Source of the DNA: Emmonsiellopsis sp. PD_33
Lineage: Eukaryota; Ascomycota; Eurotiomycetes; Onygenales; Ajellomycetaceae
Direction of reading: 5' to 3'
Assembly (NCBI GenBank): GCA_032988165.1
Contig: JANTQF010000161.1
Location: 1 to 64,000, forward strand
Length of the DNA: 64,000 bases
Under the pieces are notes generated by a model. It was not told the DNA's origin and searched no databases. It saw only the letters and a list, made by a program, of their open reading frames with translations. Numbering within the stretch: position 1 is the first letter of the stretch; every line of letters starts with the position of its first letter. The translations under genes were made by a program, and so were the position numbers. Positions 26,338 to 40,352 of this stretch are shown here, in pieces.

Positions 26338-29300
26338 ATGCCTACTCTGACCCTAATGCCTATTCTGACTCCTGCCCCTCTAACTGCTTCATCAGATGAC
26401 ATCATGAAACACCTAAAAGAGAAACTTACCACACTGATAATCTTTAGTAGTGAAAAGCTTGTTAAATATTCTACCTGATGACTTAATATTATAGTTAATA
26501 TTAATATTAATGGTCATGCAATTAGTAACCTAATTAATCAGATATGATATATCTTCTTATGACTCTCTAGCATTACCTCTATTTAATTCCATTCTTAGAT
26601 AAAAGTTAATTTATACTTCTCACTATCTTCTAATATTATTCTGGATTAGCTAGATATCTTATTCTCTAACCTCACAGTGACCTTAAAGGCCTTTACCTGG
26701 CTACACAGCATTTGCTAGTGAACTTTCTTACTAACTACATTTCTCCTAATGTTCAATCAGAAGATCCTCAAAGCTAATAGGCAGTTATAAGATAATATAA
26801 TTAAGAAGATTATACTTAAGAAAGCCATTAACCTTGACCTCCTGCAGTAGACTGTCTCTATCTAAAAACCCATCTTATATACTAACTATTATATGAAACT
26901 TCATAAGATAGAGAATAATCTATCTGAAATTAAAGTCATTAAGAACTGATTCCACACTAATACTCCTACTAACTCTAAGGAAACTTTCTCTAGAATAACT
27001 TAGCTCTGTAATCTAAATGTTATAAATTGAGAGCTAACAGCTTGCATGAATAGCTTCTATATTCTTAATATAATTACTATTACTATTATAGACTGCTGTG
27101 TCTAAAATGTTTGTATTAACTGTAATAAATTTAGATATAGAGTCATTAACTACTATAGTACCTATATTCTCTCAAAACTACCTATACAATCTGCAAATGT
27201 GCAGATCAAGCCCAAAGAGGAGGAGGACTTTAAAGATACTAAATTAGACTTAGAAAAAGACTAGCTTCTGTGTGAAATTATGAGTAAAAGCTCTTAGAGT
27301 TAGATAGAAAAACCTTTAAGAAGAAAATGATAGTTTCAGTAATTCTTATATCTACTATAGTTAATCATTCTTTTAATATGAATGCTATGATAGACAGTAG
27401 CTACTATTATTATATAATAATTCATTCTTATATGATTAACTATTATAATCTTCTGTGTATCCTAATTGTCCCCTAAAAGATTGAAGGTGTCAGTGGTAAC
27501 ACTAATAACTTCATATGAAATATAGTGAAGCTTGATATTAATATTAGTAGATTTCTCTGAGAGAATACTTATATATATAAAATTAAGAATCTCTCATATA
27601 ACTTTATATTAGATCTATCTTAGTTATCTGAACATCAAGCTCTTATTAATATATATAATTAGTGTGTTGTATTCTCTGGAGACATCTATATATCTAAGAA
27701 AGATATTTATAAAATTGTCAACTTTCACTAGATCTCTGCTAATGCCTTTAAGCTCCTTTAATGTTATAATTAGAAGCTTAAGTTTTAATTTCCTATTAAA
27801 ATCTTTATTATTAGTATATCTAACATAGAGAAAGCTCTCTTCTAACTCTTCAAGAAGCTGAAAATTAACCCTGTAATAGTTCTCCTCCTGCACTATCATA
27901 AATTCCTCAATATTTTTAATTATAAGGTCACTGAGAAGCTCCTACTATTCTATGGAGTGTACAACCATCATATTGAACTTGAGAAAATAGATGGCAAAGA
28001 CTCTCAGCTACCCTGAGGACCCCTATATAATATATTATGTGACAAACTACTTGTGCTCTATAAGACCCTTAATGATCTTCTTGACAAAGGTTTCATCTGA
28101 GTTAGTAATTTACCTACCAGTGTACTCATCCTTTTTACTAAGAAGCCTGATAGAGACCTCTAATTCTATATAGATTACTGTAGCCTTAATTAACTTATAA
28201 GAAAAGATCACTATCTGCTACTATTAATCAATGAGACTCTTAAATGAATCAGACAAGCTAAGTAGTTTATAAAATTTAATATCATCTCTATATTTTATAA
28301 GATCTAAATCACAGAAGAAGATGAATGACTAACTACCTTTCATATAAAATATAGTCTATTTAAATAGATAGTTATCCCCTTTAGTCTTATAAACACTCTA
28401 AGTACCTTTCAGAAGTACATCAACTAGGCTTTATAAGACTATTTAAATGAATTTACTTCTATTTATCTTAATAACATTCTCATCTTCACTAATAGATCCT
28501 GCAAATAGCATTAAGAGTATGTCTGAAAAATCCTCACCTATCTCTATGAACATGATCTCCTAATTAATATTAATAAATTTACCTTTAAAGTCTAAGAGAT
28601 AATCTACCTTGGCTTTATCATAGAGACAGGGAAGAGAGTTCATATGGACTCTAAAAAGATTATTACTATTCTCAAATAGAAGGCCTCTATAACTATAAAA
28701 GATATATAAAACTTTCTAGAATTTATAAATTTCTATTAATACTTCATTTGAGATTTTTCTGACATCATCTAACTACTAACTAATCTCACATGTAAAGACT
28801 AATAATTCTAATGGTCTAAAGAAGCAAATAGAGTATTTATATATCTTAAGTAAATATTCATCTCTACCCTGATGCTCATTACATTTAACTCTAACTACTT
28901 AATGATAATTGAAACTAACTCTTTTAGTTACATTATAGATAATACTCTCATGCAGTGAGATGATGAAGGTGTCCTATAATCTTATATATTTATATTTAAG
29001 AAACTTAGCTCTATTAAAGTTAATTATGAGATCTATAACAAAGAACTCCTTACTATCATCTAATATCTAGAAGGATAGAACTCTAAACTTCACAGTATGA
29101 AAGACTTTAAAATTATTATAAATCATAAGAACCTCTGATATTTCATTATAACCTATAAACTCTCTAAATACTAGATATACTGAGCTAAATTCCTTAGTCA
29201 ATTTCATTTTATAATCTACTATTACCCTGGCATGGAAAACTCCATGACTAATACTTTCTCCTAATATGAATAGAATATACCCTCTGAAGACTCTGACACC

Positions 29301-31001
29301 TACTAGATAAACTATAAATAGAGGTTGTTAGATTCACAGATTCTCAAGAATTTCAAAGTAATACTACATGAAGTAATATATGCATTATCTGTCACTCTAC
29401 CAGCTATAACTACTCAAATAAATCCTATAGAAGGCTCTTCCAGGTTATCTCTACTTCTACTTCAGAAATTCTGGGATACTACTACTACCTTCAATGAATA
29501 CCTCTAAATGATAACTTAGATTGTATGAGATAAAGCTTGCTGCTTTCTACCTGAACTCCAAGCCTATATTAATATAGTTGAATACTCTGTAGATATTAAT
29601 AGCTAACTATACTTCTAAAGGAGATAGTAAATTTCTAATTTGAAACTATTATATATCTAAATCATGCAAGAGACTCACAATTTTCTAATGACTAGTCATT
29701 TAGATTATAAAGTATTCTATTAAATTTTATCCTAAGATTTCTACTGGCTTAATATATCTTAGAGTATCTAATAGTTCATCTAGAACTACAACATCTACTA
29801 ATCTATTATTACCTGATAGAACTACCACTAAGATCTACTCAAATCTCTTCTAATTTCTGAATGTGTCTAGCATGATATTATCATTAACTTCACAGTAGAT
29901 CTTCTAATGAGTAATAGCTGTAAGAATATCCTTATCATTATTAACTATCTCAGTAAAGATGTTATCTTTAAACTCTATATGAAGATGGATATACCTATAG
30001 TAGTTAAAGTTTTTCTTTAAAGTTTATTTTATTACCTGCATGGTCTATCCCATACAATCATCTCAGATTATAAAACCTAGTTTATTAGAGCTGTCTGGAG
30101 CTAAATCTGCCAGCTCCTCAAGATCTCCTAGCACCTTTTAACTGCCTATCACCCTAAGATTAATGATAGCACTGAATGTATAATCTAAATAACTAAGAAC
30201 TACCCCTAAAAGTTTTATTTATATACTTAAGATGACTGAAATGAACTCCTCCTGCACACTGAGTTTATAATTAATAGCTATAATATTATTAGTACTAGTG
30301 TTAGCCTATTTTTCCTTTTATATAGTTATAATTTTAAAGTTCTTAATCTTACTAAATTATTTAAACCTTCTACTTCATCTTACAGTTCAATTCAAATTGT
30401 AGACACTATTATCTCAAAACTCCAGCAAGCCTGCAAATAAGCTAAATTCTCTATGACTAGTGCCCAGTAAGATCAATAGAACTGCATGAATGCCTGCCAA
30501 AATCCTATTAAATACTATGAGGTGAGTAATAAGATCTAGTTAGACCTTAGAAATATCACTATGAATTACCTATCTTACACACTTAACTACTAATATACTA
30601 AGTACATCATTATTAAAGTTCTGGAGAGTTATAACTACTGCCTTAACATACTACCTAGAATTTATAATATGTTTCATATAAATTTACTCTGCAAGGCCTC
30701 CACTGACTCATTCCTCTTGTAAGAGATTACTGACTGGCACCTGCCTGATATCATCAGGAAAGATAATAAGGTAGAATATGAGATTAAAGTCATCCTCAAC
30801 TATTATTATTATGAATGAGGATTTCAGTATCTAATGAAATAGCTCAGATATAAAGTCCTTTCATGGGAATTAATCTCTGCCCTGCAAGATACTACTGTAC
30901 TTACCTATTATAAAGAGCTACACCTACTTAATGAGACTCTACCTATACTATACTGCATCTGAATTTTCAAACCCTTCTACCTACCCTTTAAAACTAAATA
31001 G
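26338..31001 (+). pseudogene. Element D Gag-Pol polyprotein, decayed
   Basis: Begins MPTLTPMPILTPAPLTASSD at 26338 (Gag). A zinc-knuckle relic lies near 27.1 kb. Protease follows around 27.36 kb (NAMIDSS). Reverse transcriptase spans about 27.97-28.9 kb, with IYLNNILIF at about 28458-28487, both catalytic Asp replaced by Asn. RNase H and integrase follow at about 29.3-30.3 kb (HGLSHTIISD; YHPKIND). A chromodomain-like segment is at about 30.76-30.86 kb (ILNYYYYE-GFQYLMK-L, dashes for stops), and the frame ends TAG at 30999-31001, abutting the polypurine tract. Most stops are TAG/TAA/TGA at expected Gln/Arg/Trp codons. Antisense frames elsewhere in D are shadows. Confidence 0.87.
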
Positions 31002-31011
31002 GGGGGGATAA

Positions 31012-31265
31012 TGTGAAGAGCTACATTCTTATACTTTATATCTATAACTCACTTAAACTTCACTCAATCTCTAACTACCTGATTAGAGGCCTCTGACTGG
31101 GCCTTTATATGAATATTTATCCACTCTAATCTCATATAATTCTCTTTTATCTATATCATATAATCTTATAATTCCTTTTTCTTTTTCCTTTCTTTCTCTA
31201 ATGATTACAATCTTGATTTTAGTGTCTAGCTCATATGATTCATTAATTGAAGTGCACTCATTACA
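31012..31265 (+). repeat. Element D, 3' LTR
   Basis: 254 bp, begins TGTGAAGAG, ends CATTACA, followed by TSD TACAT. Confidence 0.93.
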
Positions 31266-31270
31266 TACAT

Positions 31271-32652
31271 GATTCCATCTTTTTTCAGGATGAAAAATAT
31301 TAGTGCATTTACAGAGCTTTTTAATGAGCATATTCATCTTTTTTTTAGACTAGATTCTAGGTATTCATGCAGCACCTTTAGTTCTTTAACAGAGAAATTA
31401 TAAATTAGTTAGTAGAAGGATTCTTTTCTAGGTATTAAATCAATTGGATGATCATATTATACATATTCTAGAAGTAATTTTATTACAGCTTCTGAGAAAA
31501 TATTTTCATATTTATAGTAGACTTCTAATATTACTAGCTCTCTATCTAAAACTGCACTGAACAGAGCAATTAGTTTGTCCCCCTCTAGTTGATATAAATA
31601 AATAATATAAGCTATACATTTAACTCTAATTACTGCATCCACCTGTTTCATGATGATGATCTCAATATCATTAATATATAATATATAATATATTTAGTGT
31701 GATTTTAACCATTAAATGTTAGGATCCACAGCCTTGAGTCAGAGGAATCTTAGAATGATATTATAGCCTTTTATATTCATTACTTCAAAGTAAAAGCTCT
31801 GATTGTGAGAGAGTCTCTCATTGTCAATTATATGTGTATACATCTCATATTAATTATAAACTATAATTCAGTATCTATTGATTGCACTGATCCAGTGTGA
31901 ATCCTCACTGCCTTTTTTAAGATATACTTTTATTTATTTCTAGCTGATAAAATTTACTTCTGCATCCAAGTTAATAAGTGCCCAGGCAATAATTAACTTT
32001 TAAGAAGTTTCTAGCTATATCTCAATTATCATTATTTCTTTATTATATCTTTATTCTATTTCATTCACTTTCAGCATTATAATAGCACTCAGCACTAGAA
32101 GATCTAGTTTTTTAACTTACACTTCTTTATGCATTTTTTAGGATGAAGTTCTCAGTAGTCATTAAGAATATAGCCTGATTTATTATAGTGAGAGTACTTA
32201 AGGTGAGAGATGAACTTAAGTTGCAAGGATCAGCCTCTAAATGTATAATTCAGGAATTTTTTCCTTTCAGACTCTATTTTTATCTGGGAATCAAAGAACT
32301 TCTTTTTGTATGATAAATTTACAGTGATTTCCTACTTAAATAAGAATAGTTTTTAGTTCTTATAATACTACTCTATCTTGTATAGAAATGTCAGTGTCTC
32401 TTCATAATCCTTAAGATCTTTCTTTACTAGATGCACATAAATCTGAATTTCCTCTTAGTAGTAGTTTATTAGGTCAGAACTGCACTGTTCCTCCTGAATC
32501 TTATAGAGTAAGTATTTCTCCAGATTGAAGAGATACTTAATGAAATCTCAGATAGATTAGTTGTTCTATTATTGCACATCTATGTATCTTTTAATTAATT
32601 ACTATTAAAGTGCATCTGAATCCATGAGGTGCAGTTGTAACTACATATAGAG
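31271..32652 (-). pseudogene. Element B RT start, protease and Gag C-terminus
   Basis: Continuation of B between D and F. The minus strand reads the start of RT at 31.27-31.4 kb, and a protease-like stretch near 31.95-32.0 kb (WALINLDAEVNFIS, where a DSGA motif would be expected). Gag-like sequence then runs up to the F insertion. B Gag resumes at 40353-41055. Decayed throughout. Confidence 0.7.
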
Positions 32653-33100
32653 TGTAAACATGCTCTGATATCTAAGTGATGGTACTATTAATATAGGAAT
32701 AGAAATAGCACTGTATCAGTTGATGCTCAGAAGGGATAGGGAGCTGATGAATAGATTAAGTTATTTAGAGCTTAAAGAAATAGAGTTTATTAATAGAAGT
32801 TTTATTAGACTAGAGGAGGTAGATATCTTAATATCATAAAGAGAGAAATATATAGGTAAATAGATGAGAGGATTTTCAAACATTAGATAGATTGATAAAT
32901 GAATTACTGACCTCCAGTAAGTCTGAGAGGTTAATAACTATCTATATGAAGCTCTCTAGAGCTATTAGATCTATTTATGATGCTATGCTCCAGTTAGGCC
33001 TAAATAGAACTCTATAATGAGATATATGATAAAGTTCAATAAGGTAGTTGTAGAATATTCAGTCAGTAGAATAATATATTATCAGTGTGAGAGTATAATA
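32653..33100 (-). repeat. Element F, 3' LTR
   Basis: 448 bp, begins TGTAAACATG and ends TATAATA on the plus strand. Matches 39888-40347 apart from transitions and one 12-bp length difference. Confidence 0.92.
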
Positions 33101-33559
33101 ATTACCTTCTTCTAAAAGGATTTAATTTCTAAATTCTGATCATATGAAAAATAGAGGGACAATAAAGAGTTAGAGTATTATAAGGTGAATATCAAATTCA
33201 TGTAGGGTCATCACAGTAACAAGAGGTAGATAAAATAGAAGAGTATAAATAAATATTCTTCATATATAAAAAACTTCCTCTTAGCAATCATCTTACAATG
33301 TACTCTAGTAAGTTCAAAATCCATCTTAAAAATGCTAAAATGAGTATGAAAATAAGAGAAAAACACACTACAAAGAACAGAATAAAGACTAATAGAGGAA
33401 ATAGATTAAAATAGCTATATCTATATTTATTTGTACCTTTAATATTAAATATAAGTTTAAGAGACTCTGCTGGCCTCTCTCACCCATTATCACTAGTAAG
33501 TCTGTTATAATACCAGAAGAAAGAGATAGAATTTAATATAAAATAGTACCTCTATTTAT

Positions 33560-34650
33560 TACTATCTCTATAAATAGAGTCTTTAATTTCAATTTAGAGT
33601 TTATATATACTACAGGGTTGCTGAAACAGCCTCAGTGCTATTAAAAAGAAAATATTAGAAAGAAGAAGAAGGGAGAGAAAAAAGTCATCTGAGAAGTCTC
33701 TAACTCTAATGTATATAATGTAAGTGTTATGATTCTAAATTGAAAGTAATAAGTAACTAATTATTACTTAGTCTGATAACAATTTATTATCAGTAGTTAG
33801 TACTGATAGAGTTGTCAGTGGCTCTCTATATTCTTCTTTAATATAGAATTATAAGGATGAAGCTTTTCAGGTGGAAAGTCTTCTTAAGTAATTTAAGGTA
33901 GAGGTAGAAGGTTTCTTAAAGTTAGAGAATAAGAAAGAGGAGGAAAATAAGAATAAAGATAAAAATAAGAAGATTAATTAGTATAAGCTAAATTTCTCTT
34001 TAAAGTCTTCTGAGTCCTCTGATTCTAAATCTGACCCCTCTAAGAAATTAGAAGCTAAAATCTCTATGAAGAAGTACTATATAAATTAAGTTTTCTATCT
34101 ATACTATGTAAAGCTTTTCTACAATGACTAGAGGATAATGTGTGTGAAGTAGTTATAGTATAATAACTATAAGTACTACTATAAAAATAATGTACACTAC
34201 TACTCTGTAAGTACTATTTCTCTATCTATTTGATTATAATATAGTTTCTAATAAAAACTATAGATGCTAGTAAGATTCCATAGAAAGCTATAAAAGATAT
34301 AGAAGCTAATAGATCTTAGCTGTATAGAATATAACATTTAGAAGCATTTAAAGGCCTTCTATTATTAATTCATCTTTAATGTAGAAATCTACATTAGAAA
34401 GAAGATATCTACTGAAGAGTAAGCTACCTTCACATCTATCTTAGTAGGTTTAAAGTGTGCTGCCCTACTGCATCAGATTGCAAAGAAATTAGAGGAGTAA
34501 AAAGAGGAGCTTTAGAAGATAAAGAGACTACTGAAGCAATTAGTAAGTATAAAATTCTTTTAGATAGTACTAATATATAGGCTAATAATAGAATAGATGG
34601 GGGTAGAGGAGGAAGAGATGCACTCTATTGATTAGAAAATATAAGGTTAT
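33560..34650 (+). pseudogene. Antisense Cys-rich / coiled-coil reading frame of element F
   Basis: Opposite strand to Gag-Pol, between chromodomain and 3' LTR, as in B and C. A hydrophilic Glu/Lys/Ser-rich exon (EAFQVESLLK..., then SSESSDSKSDPSKK) leads to a segment full of Tyr codons. At 34168-34200 it reads Y-x2-Y-x6-Y at the spacing of the C-x2-C-x6-C cluster of element C. TGC/TGT to TAC/TAT is the expected G-to-A change. The last of these is followed by exactly two codons and then GTAAGT (34207), as in C. A later exon-like stretch (ALLHQIAKKLEE...) is coiled-coil-like and ends at another GTAAGT near 34543. Confidence 0.5.
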
Positions 34651-34984
34651 AGCTGAAAGTAAATTGTCCTGAGGTGTCTATAATATTTATATAGAGAGAG
34701 TATTTATCTTTTTCTTTTGCTTTTCTTTTTTCTCCTACAGTGCCTTTAAACTAAAGAATATTAAATTATTTATCTGATTCTTTTAGATATAAAATACTCT
34801 TTCCAATTCCTTTTCTAATATAAGTTGATAATCTCATTAAACTCTTAAAACTCTTTGAAAAAACTAGAAGAAGAATATTATTTATTCTTAGACTATAAAA
34901 ATCTATCTACCTACTTAAAAACTCTTTAGAAGAAAAGAGTAGAAAGCTAGCATTTTCTCTTTCTATTTAACTTTTAATTATAAA

Positions 34985-37900
34985 GAACTCTTACATCTTG
35001 ATTCTGATTAGTAGCCTCCCAGGCTGTGATAAGATCCTTTGAATTTTCCAAATTATCCAATAATTTCTATGTATTCTCCAAAGTGGGATATCCTTCTCAT
35101 TTAATTAAGTACTTTGATTTATTATTTTATCTCAGTTGTTTATTCAAAATATCCTCTACTATATATTCCAAATCTCCTTTAATTTTAATACTATTAGAGC
35201 AAGGTGGTTCTGATCCTGCTCATTATCAGTAAGGTTTCAAGAGAGACACATGAAAAATGAGGTGTATTCAATTAAAAGAATGAGATAATTGAACTTGATA
35301 AGTCTATCTACTAATAATTTTAATAATTAGAAATAGATTAAATCAACAATTATCTAGCTTTTTGCAAGATCTAATCATTTTAATATTCTTTACTAATAAA
35401 AGAACTTCATCTCTAATATTAAATGATATTAGCTTATATTTTTGATTATAATATATTACTTGCTTGTCAGTGATATGTTATAAGCTAATTATTAACCTCT
35501 CATAGATTTCTATTAATATGTTAAGTCTCTTTATAACATCTAAAACTTCTTAAGATTTTTAATTAATAGTAGAGCTTACCTTCCTCTTAGAGGTGTCATC
35601 TGCAACATTCTGGGGTAAATTCAAATTAAATCTCATAAATGCAAAGAAAGAAGATACTTTCATTAAAGCTTATTTAGTATTATTATATACAAATTATACT
35701 ATTAAAAGGTGCTGCATCCAATCATCTTAATAATAGATATAATAAGTTTGAAGATAGTGCTTAAGGGTTTGATTTTAACATTTTATTTGACTGTCAGTTT
35801 GAGGATGAAAAGCTGTACTTAAATTTTAATATATATGAAAATAATAGTAAAAGGCTGATTAAAAATAACTAGTAAATAAGAATCTATGATTTATTATTAA
35901 TAATAATAGAGGACTATATTTATAGATAATAGAATTTATAAAAAGTTCAGCAAGCTCTGATACTTTAATAGTCTTTAAATAAGAGATATATTTAGTTATT
36001 TTAGTAAAATAGTCTATAATGATCAAGATACTATCATATTTTCAACCTTTAAATTGAGACTTGGGCAGGTCAATAATAAAATCCATTGATATCAATTTCC
36101 AGGAACAATTGAGAATAGGCAGAGCTAATAAGATACTATATGAATAATATTTTAGTGACTTCACTCTTTTGCAGATATTATATATATCAATAAACTCTAA
36201 AACATTCTAATGAATTTCTTTCTAATAATACTTTCTTTAAAGTAATTCTTTAATCTTAATTATATCAAAGTGACCTGCATATGAATCATCATGATGGATT
36301 CATAGTAACTTTCATCTTAGAGTTTTACTATTAAAAATAAAAATAGATTTATTAAATGTTAGAAAATTATGATCTCCTATTAATCATCCTTTCAACTTAG
36401 TTGCTAGCTTTAAATCTTCAAGCCTGCTGTTTGAATTCAACCCAGTTTCTTTATAATCTTTCAGCTTTTAAATCTGAGATATGTAAAAGATATCTCTATT
36501 TTATACCTTCTTAATGAATTCTTAAAGCATTTTAGAGGGAAGTTTATAGTTTATTTCATCTGAGACAGCATCTATAGCAGCTAGATGTAGTATGAGATGT
36601 TCTAGACTATTAATATTAACTTTATCAAGTATTATTATTTCAATTAGTTTAATATTATCAATTTAGCTGTCTGTAGTAGCCTCTATAACTCTAAATCAGA
36701 ATCTACAACTAGATATAATTAAATCTCATACAGCTAGTTTTTTCTATAATGTAGGAAGTGCTCCATCAACATCTTCCTCCTACAGGACTATTTTATAGTC
36801 TAGCTGTCATGAAGGTGCATCAACTAGATTAAGCTAGTCAGAATAATAATGAATATAGAAATTATATTTAGATAATAACTTAGCTTATCTAGTCTATCTT
36901 ATAGATAGCTTCTTGATGATAAAGAAATAATGTAAATTTATATAATCTAAAAGAACTTGAATAGGAAAATTGTTATCCTACAGGTAGTATTATTAAGTTT
37001 TAAATGATTTAATAATTATAAGAAGTTCTTAATTATATGTATCATACTACTATTATATTGAATTCAATTTTCTTGAAAAGAAGACTACTGAAGCCTAGTC
37101 TTACTTATAAGTTATAAGTAGATAAGAGCCTTCTCACCTACTAAACCTATTTTAATTTGAATTATCCATCAACTAGGATAATATTCTATAAATGCTAAAT
37201 TCAGAGGCATCTATCTCCAGACTTCAGTTGAATAGATCAATTAGAGTTAAAATGATTAAGAAGTGTTACTTCTATAAAGGCCTTTTTAATTGCAGCTAAT
37301 GCTGCTCTGATATCTTCAGTAAAATAAAATAACTTAGGTTTCTTGTCTTTAATATTATTCTTAAGTAACTTAGTTATAGGAGCTGTTATTCAAGAATAAG
37401 CATATATAAATTTCTGGTAAAAATTTGTAAAATCTAGAAAAACTTGTACTTCTTAAAATGTACACAGTTCAGACTACTTTAAGATAATAGTTATATAAGC
37501 TTAATTCATATAGACTCTATTGACACCCACTATAAATCTAAGAAATTTCACTTTCTGGGTAAAGAACATACACTTCAATTTCTTAATAAAAAGATTATAT
37601 TTTTGAAGATATTCTAAGATCTACTAAATATACTTCTCATACTCTTCTTCAGTATCTGAAAAGATAAGAATATCATTAAGGTAGATAATATATGAGATGT
37701 TGAGTAGGCCCTGAAGTGCTTAATTAATATAAGTTTGAAATGTAGCTGAGGTATTATAGAAATCTAAGAGAAAAATTAGATATTTAAAGTTATTATACTT
37801 TATTTGAAAAGTAGTCTTCTATTCATCATCCTCTTTTATCTGAATTTAATAATAGGTATCTTATAAATTAAGTTTTAAAAAATACTTCTTTCCAGATAAT

Positions 37901-39850
37901 CAATCCATTATCTCATCAATTAAAGATAAAGGAATATAATCTTTAATTATTACCTTATTTAGATCTTTATAGTCTACACATAGATGAAGTCTACCATCCT
38001 TCTTAGGTACAAATAGGATAGGAGCCCCTACAGGACTTCAAGAGGATTAAATTCAATTCTATAATTACATGTCTTTAAGATATTTTTAAAGTGTTTCTAG
38101 CTTAATTACTAATAGGTTATAAAGTGAACTGTACAGTGATAACTTGCCATTATATAGGTTGATTTTATATGTAACCTATCTAATATTAGCTAGTTTTAAA
38201 GCTCCTTCTTTGAAGAAAACATCTTGAAAATCTTGGAAAATCTTGATGATTTAAGGGTCTATTATATTTGGAGAATTGATATTAGAAATTAATCATATTC
38301 AACTATCTTTAGAATTATTTACATCTACTAAAACATCTCTAGATATGCAATAGATGCATGGTTCATCTTTAACTAAAGTTATAAACTTAGAGGGATTCTT
38401 AATAGAAACCTGCATATCAGTGAGTTGGAAATACCATGTTTGAGTAACCCAGTTAACTAATGGATTATTAGTAAGTGTCTAAGATATGCCCAAGATGATG
38501 TCCTTATACACTATATTGATAATTTTAAGAGATAGGTTTCCTTCTTGTAAAAAATCCTTCAAGTCAGTTAGTTAATAGATTGTATTAATAAGGCTATAGT
38601 GATAGAAATAAGTTCTATTAGTAAACTATATTATATTATAAGTAGTAGATTTTAACACATTCCAATCATATAACTCTACAAAATTAACTGAAATACAGTC
38701 TACTTTCAAACCAGGATTAAATAGGCACCTAATTGAAAGCATCCTGATAGAAGTATTAAGTTGGATAGTTATATGTAATTAATAATCTTTTAACTTTCTT
38801 AAAGGTTCTAAGAGATTAGATTGATCAAGAAGATCTATAATTTCTATTCTAAATGAAGAGTTTAAATGTAATTATTCCTGAGGAACATCTGAAGTATTAA
38901 TTGCTGAGACTGTAATAACATCCTTAGAATTCTTTTTCTTTAATTAACAATTAGAAGTATAGTGGCCTGGCTTACTATAATTATAGTAAAGATTCTTATC
39001 CTTATATTTATCTTATTCTTATTGAGAAAGAGGATTTTTTAGAGTAAATTAATTCTAATTTTTAAGGCCACTTCATTGACATTTACAGCCTCTCTATTAA
39101 GAATTAATATTCTAATTCTTATTGAGATCAGGCTGCTTACTAGCAGGTTATTTAGGGATTCTAGTCTTCTTAAGTTAGATTTAAAGATGAGAAGTGAGGT
39201 TAACTAGTTCAATTCAATCTATAGGAATCTCTTGATAGTTATTAATTATATCTTAAATAGAAGGATGTAGCTTAGCATAGAAAAGCTGCATTTATAAGGT
39301 TTTAAGGTTAAGTTGAAGCTTATTTCAGTATTCATTAAAGATAGCTTTAAAAATATGAACAATTTAACTCTCTTATTGAGTAAGGCTATGAAACTAAGTA
39401 ATAGCTGTATAGTCTTAATTTTAATGATTTTCAATTTGATTCATGAGAAATTCTTTAAACTGTTTCCAAGTAAATATAGTATCTATATTATGAAGTTTAT
39501 TTTCCTTAATACTTTAAGTAGTTTTAATAGTATCATGTAGGTAAGTAGTAGCATATAGAATATAAGATCTATTTTATTTAAAATAGTTAGAAGTAAGTTC
39601 ATATTTTCATTTAAGAAAATAGATAAAGATTTAATATTCTATAATATTATTTCTATAATAAGACTTGGGATCTCCAGTTTTAATTCTACAAGATCTAGTT
39701 AAGAATAGATCTCCTTAATTCTGACTTAATGGTATATTAGTTGAAGAAGTTTGATAATCTCCTAATAAGGTAGATATATTGTTAGGAGAGACATCAGACT
39801 CAGTATAAATATTTATAGCCTATTAGTTTAAAGAGTTCAACATATTGATG
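34985..39850 (-). pseudogene. Element F Gag-Pol polyprotein, decayed
   Basis: Minus strand. Gag is at 39.8-39.0 kb, with a zinc-knuckle relic near 38946-38990 reading YYNYSKPGHYTSNC, where the first two Cys have become Tyr. Protease region about 38.5 kb. Reverse transcriptase about 38.05-37.6 kb, with [16 protein letters not shown] and YLNDILIFS (37662-37690), first Asp of YLDD lost. RNase H follows. Integrase is about 36.3-35.7 kb, with HHDDSYAGHF, ICKRVKSL and SMDFIIDLPKS. The chromodomain is at about 34995-35130 (YLIK-EGYPTLENT, dash for a stop). Numerous transition-type stops. Confidence 0.87.
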
Positions 39851-39887
39851 AATGCTAATCTGAGGTAGACTGAAGAGTAATTTAAAT

Positions 39888-40347
39888 TATAAACATACTC
39901 TAATATCTAAGTGATAGTACTACTGATATAGAAATAGAGATAATGCTGTATTAGTTGATGTTTAGAAGGAATGAGAAGCTAATAAGTAGATTAGACTATT
40001 TAAAGCTCAGAGAAATAAAGTTCATTAATGAGAGCTTTATTAGACTAAAGAAGGTAGATATTTTGATATCATGAAGAAGGAAATATGTAAGCAAATAAAT
40101 GAGAGGATTTTCAAATATTAGATAGATTGATAAATAAATTACTAATCTTCAGCAAGTCTGAAAGGTTAGTGGCTATCTATATGAAGCTCTTTAAAGCTAC
40201 TAGATCTATTTATAATACTGTGCTTCAGCTAGGCCCAGGTAGAACTCTATGATGAGATATATAATGATATATATAATGAAGTTTAATGAAATGATTGTAA
40301 GATATCTGGTCAGCAGAATAACATATTACTAGTATAAGAGTATAATA
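39888..40347 (-). repeat. Element F, 5' LTR
   Basis: 460 bp, begins TATAAACATA (TG changed to TA), ends TATAATA, followed by TSD TAGAG. Confidence 0.92.
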
Positions 40348-40352
40348 TAGAG

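Larger units (their letters stand above)
25643..31270 (+). mobile_element. Element D: 5.6-kb Ty3/Gypsy chromovirus, plus strand
   Basis: The element proper is 25648-31265 (5618 bp), LTRs 254 bp each, with perfect duplication TACAT at 25643-25647 and 31266-31270. A run of seven G followed by ATAA at 31001-31011 abuts the right LTR, a canonical polypurine tract placing the 3' end on the right. It is inserted exactly within the RT of element B. Same family as E, opposite orientation. Confidence 0.93.
32648..40352 (-). mobile_element. Element F: Ty3/Gypsy chromovirus inserted in B gag
   Basis: The element proper is 32653-40347 (7695 bp). LTRs are 448 and 460 bp; the difference is a 12-bp extra ATGATATATATA-like repeat in the right copy. 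TSD is TAGAG at 32648-32652 and 40348-40352. The minus strand reads AGAAGAAGGTAAT just before the left LTR, so the 3' end is on the left. Confidence 0.92.

Noticed and set aside
27991..28173. Open plus-strand frame inside element D
   Set aside because: It has no independent support and falls within the D protease-RT region; the conserved Pol motifs (LNNILIF etc.) account for this segment, so it is treated as part of the decayed polyprotein, not a gene.
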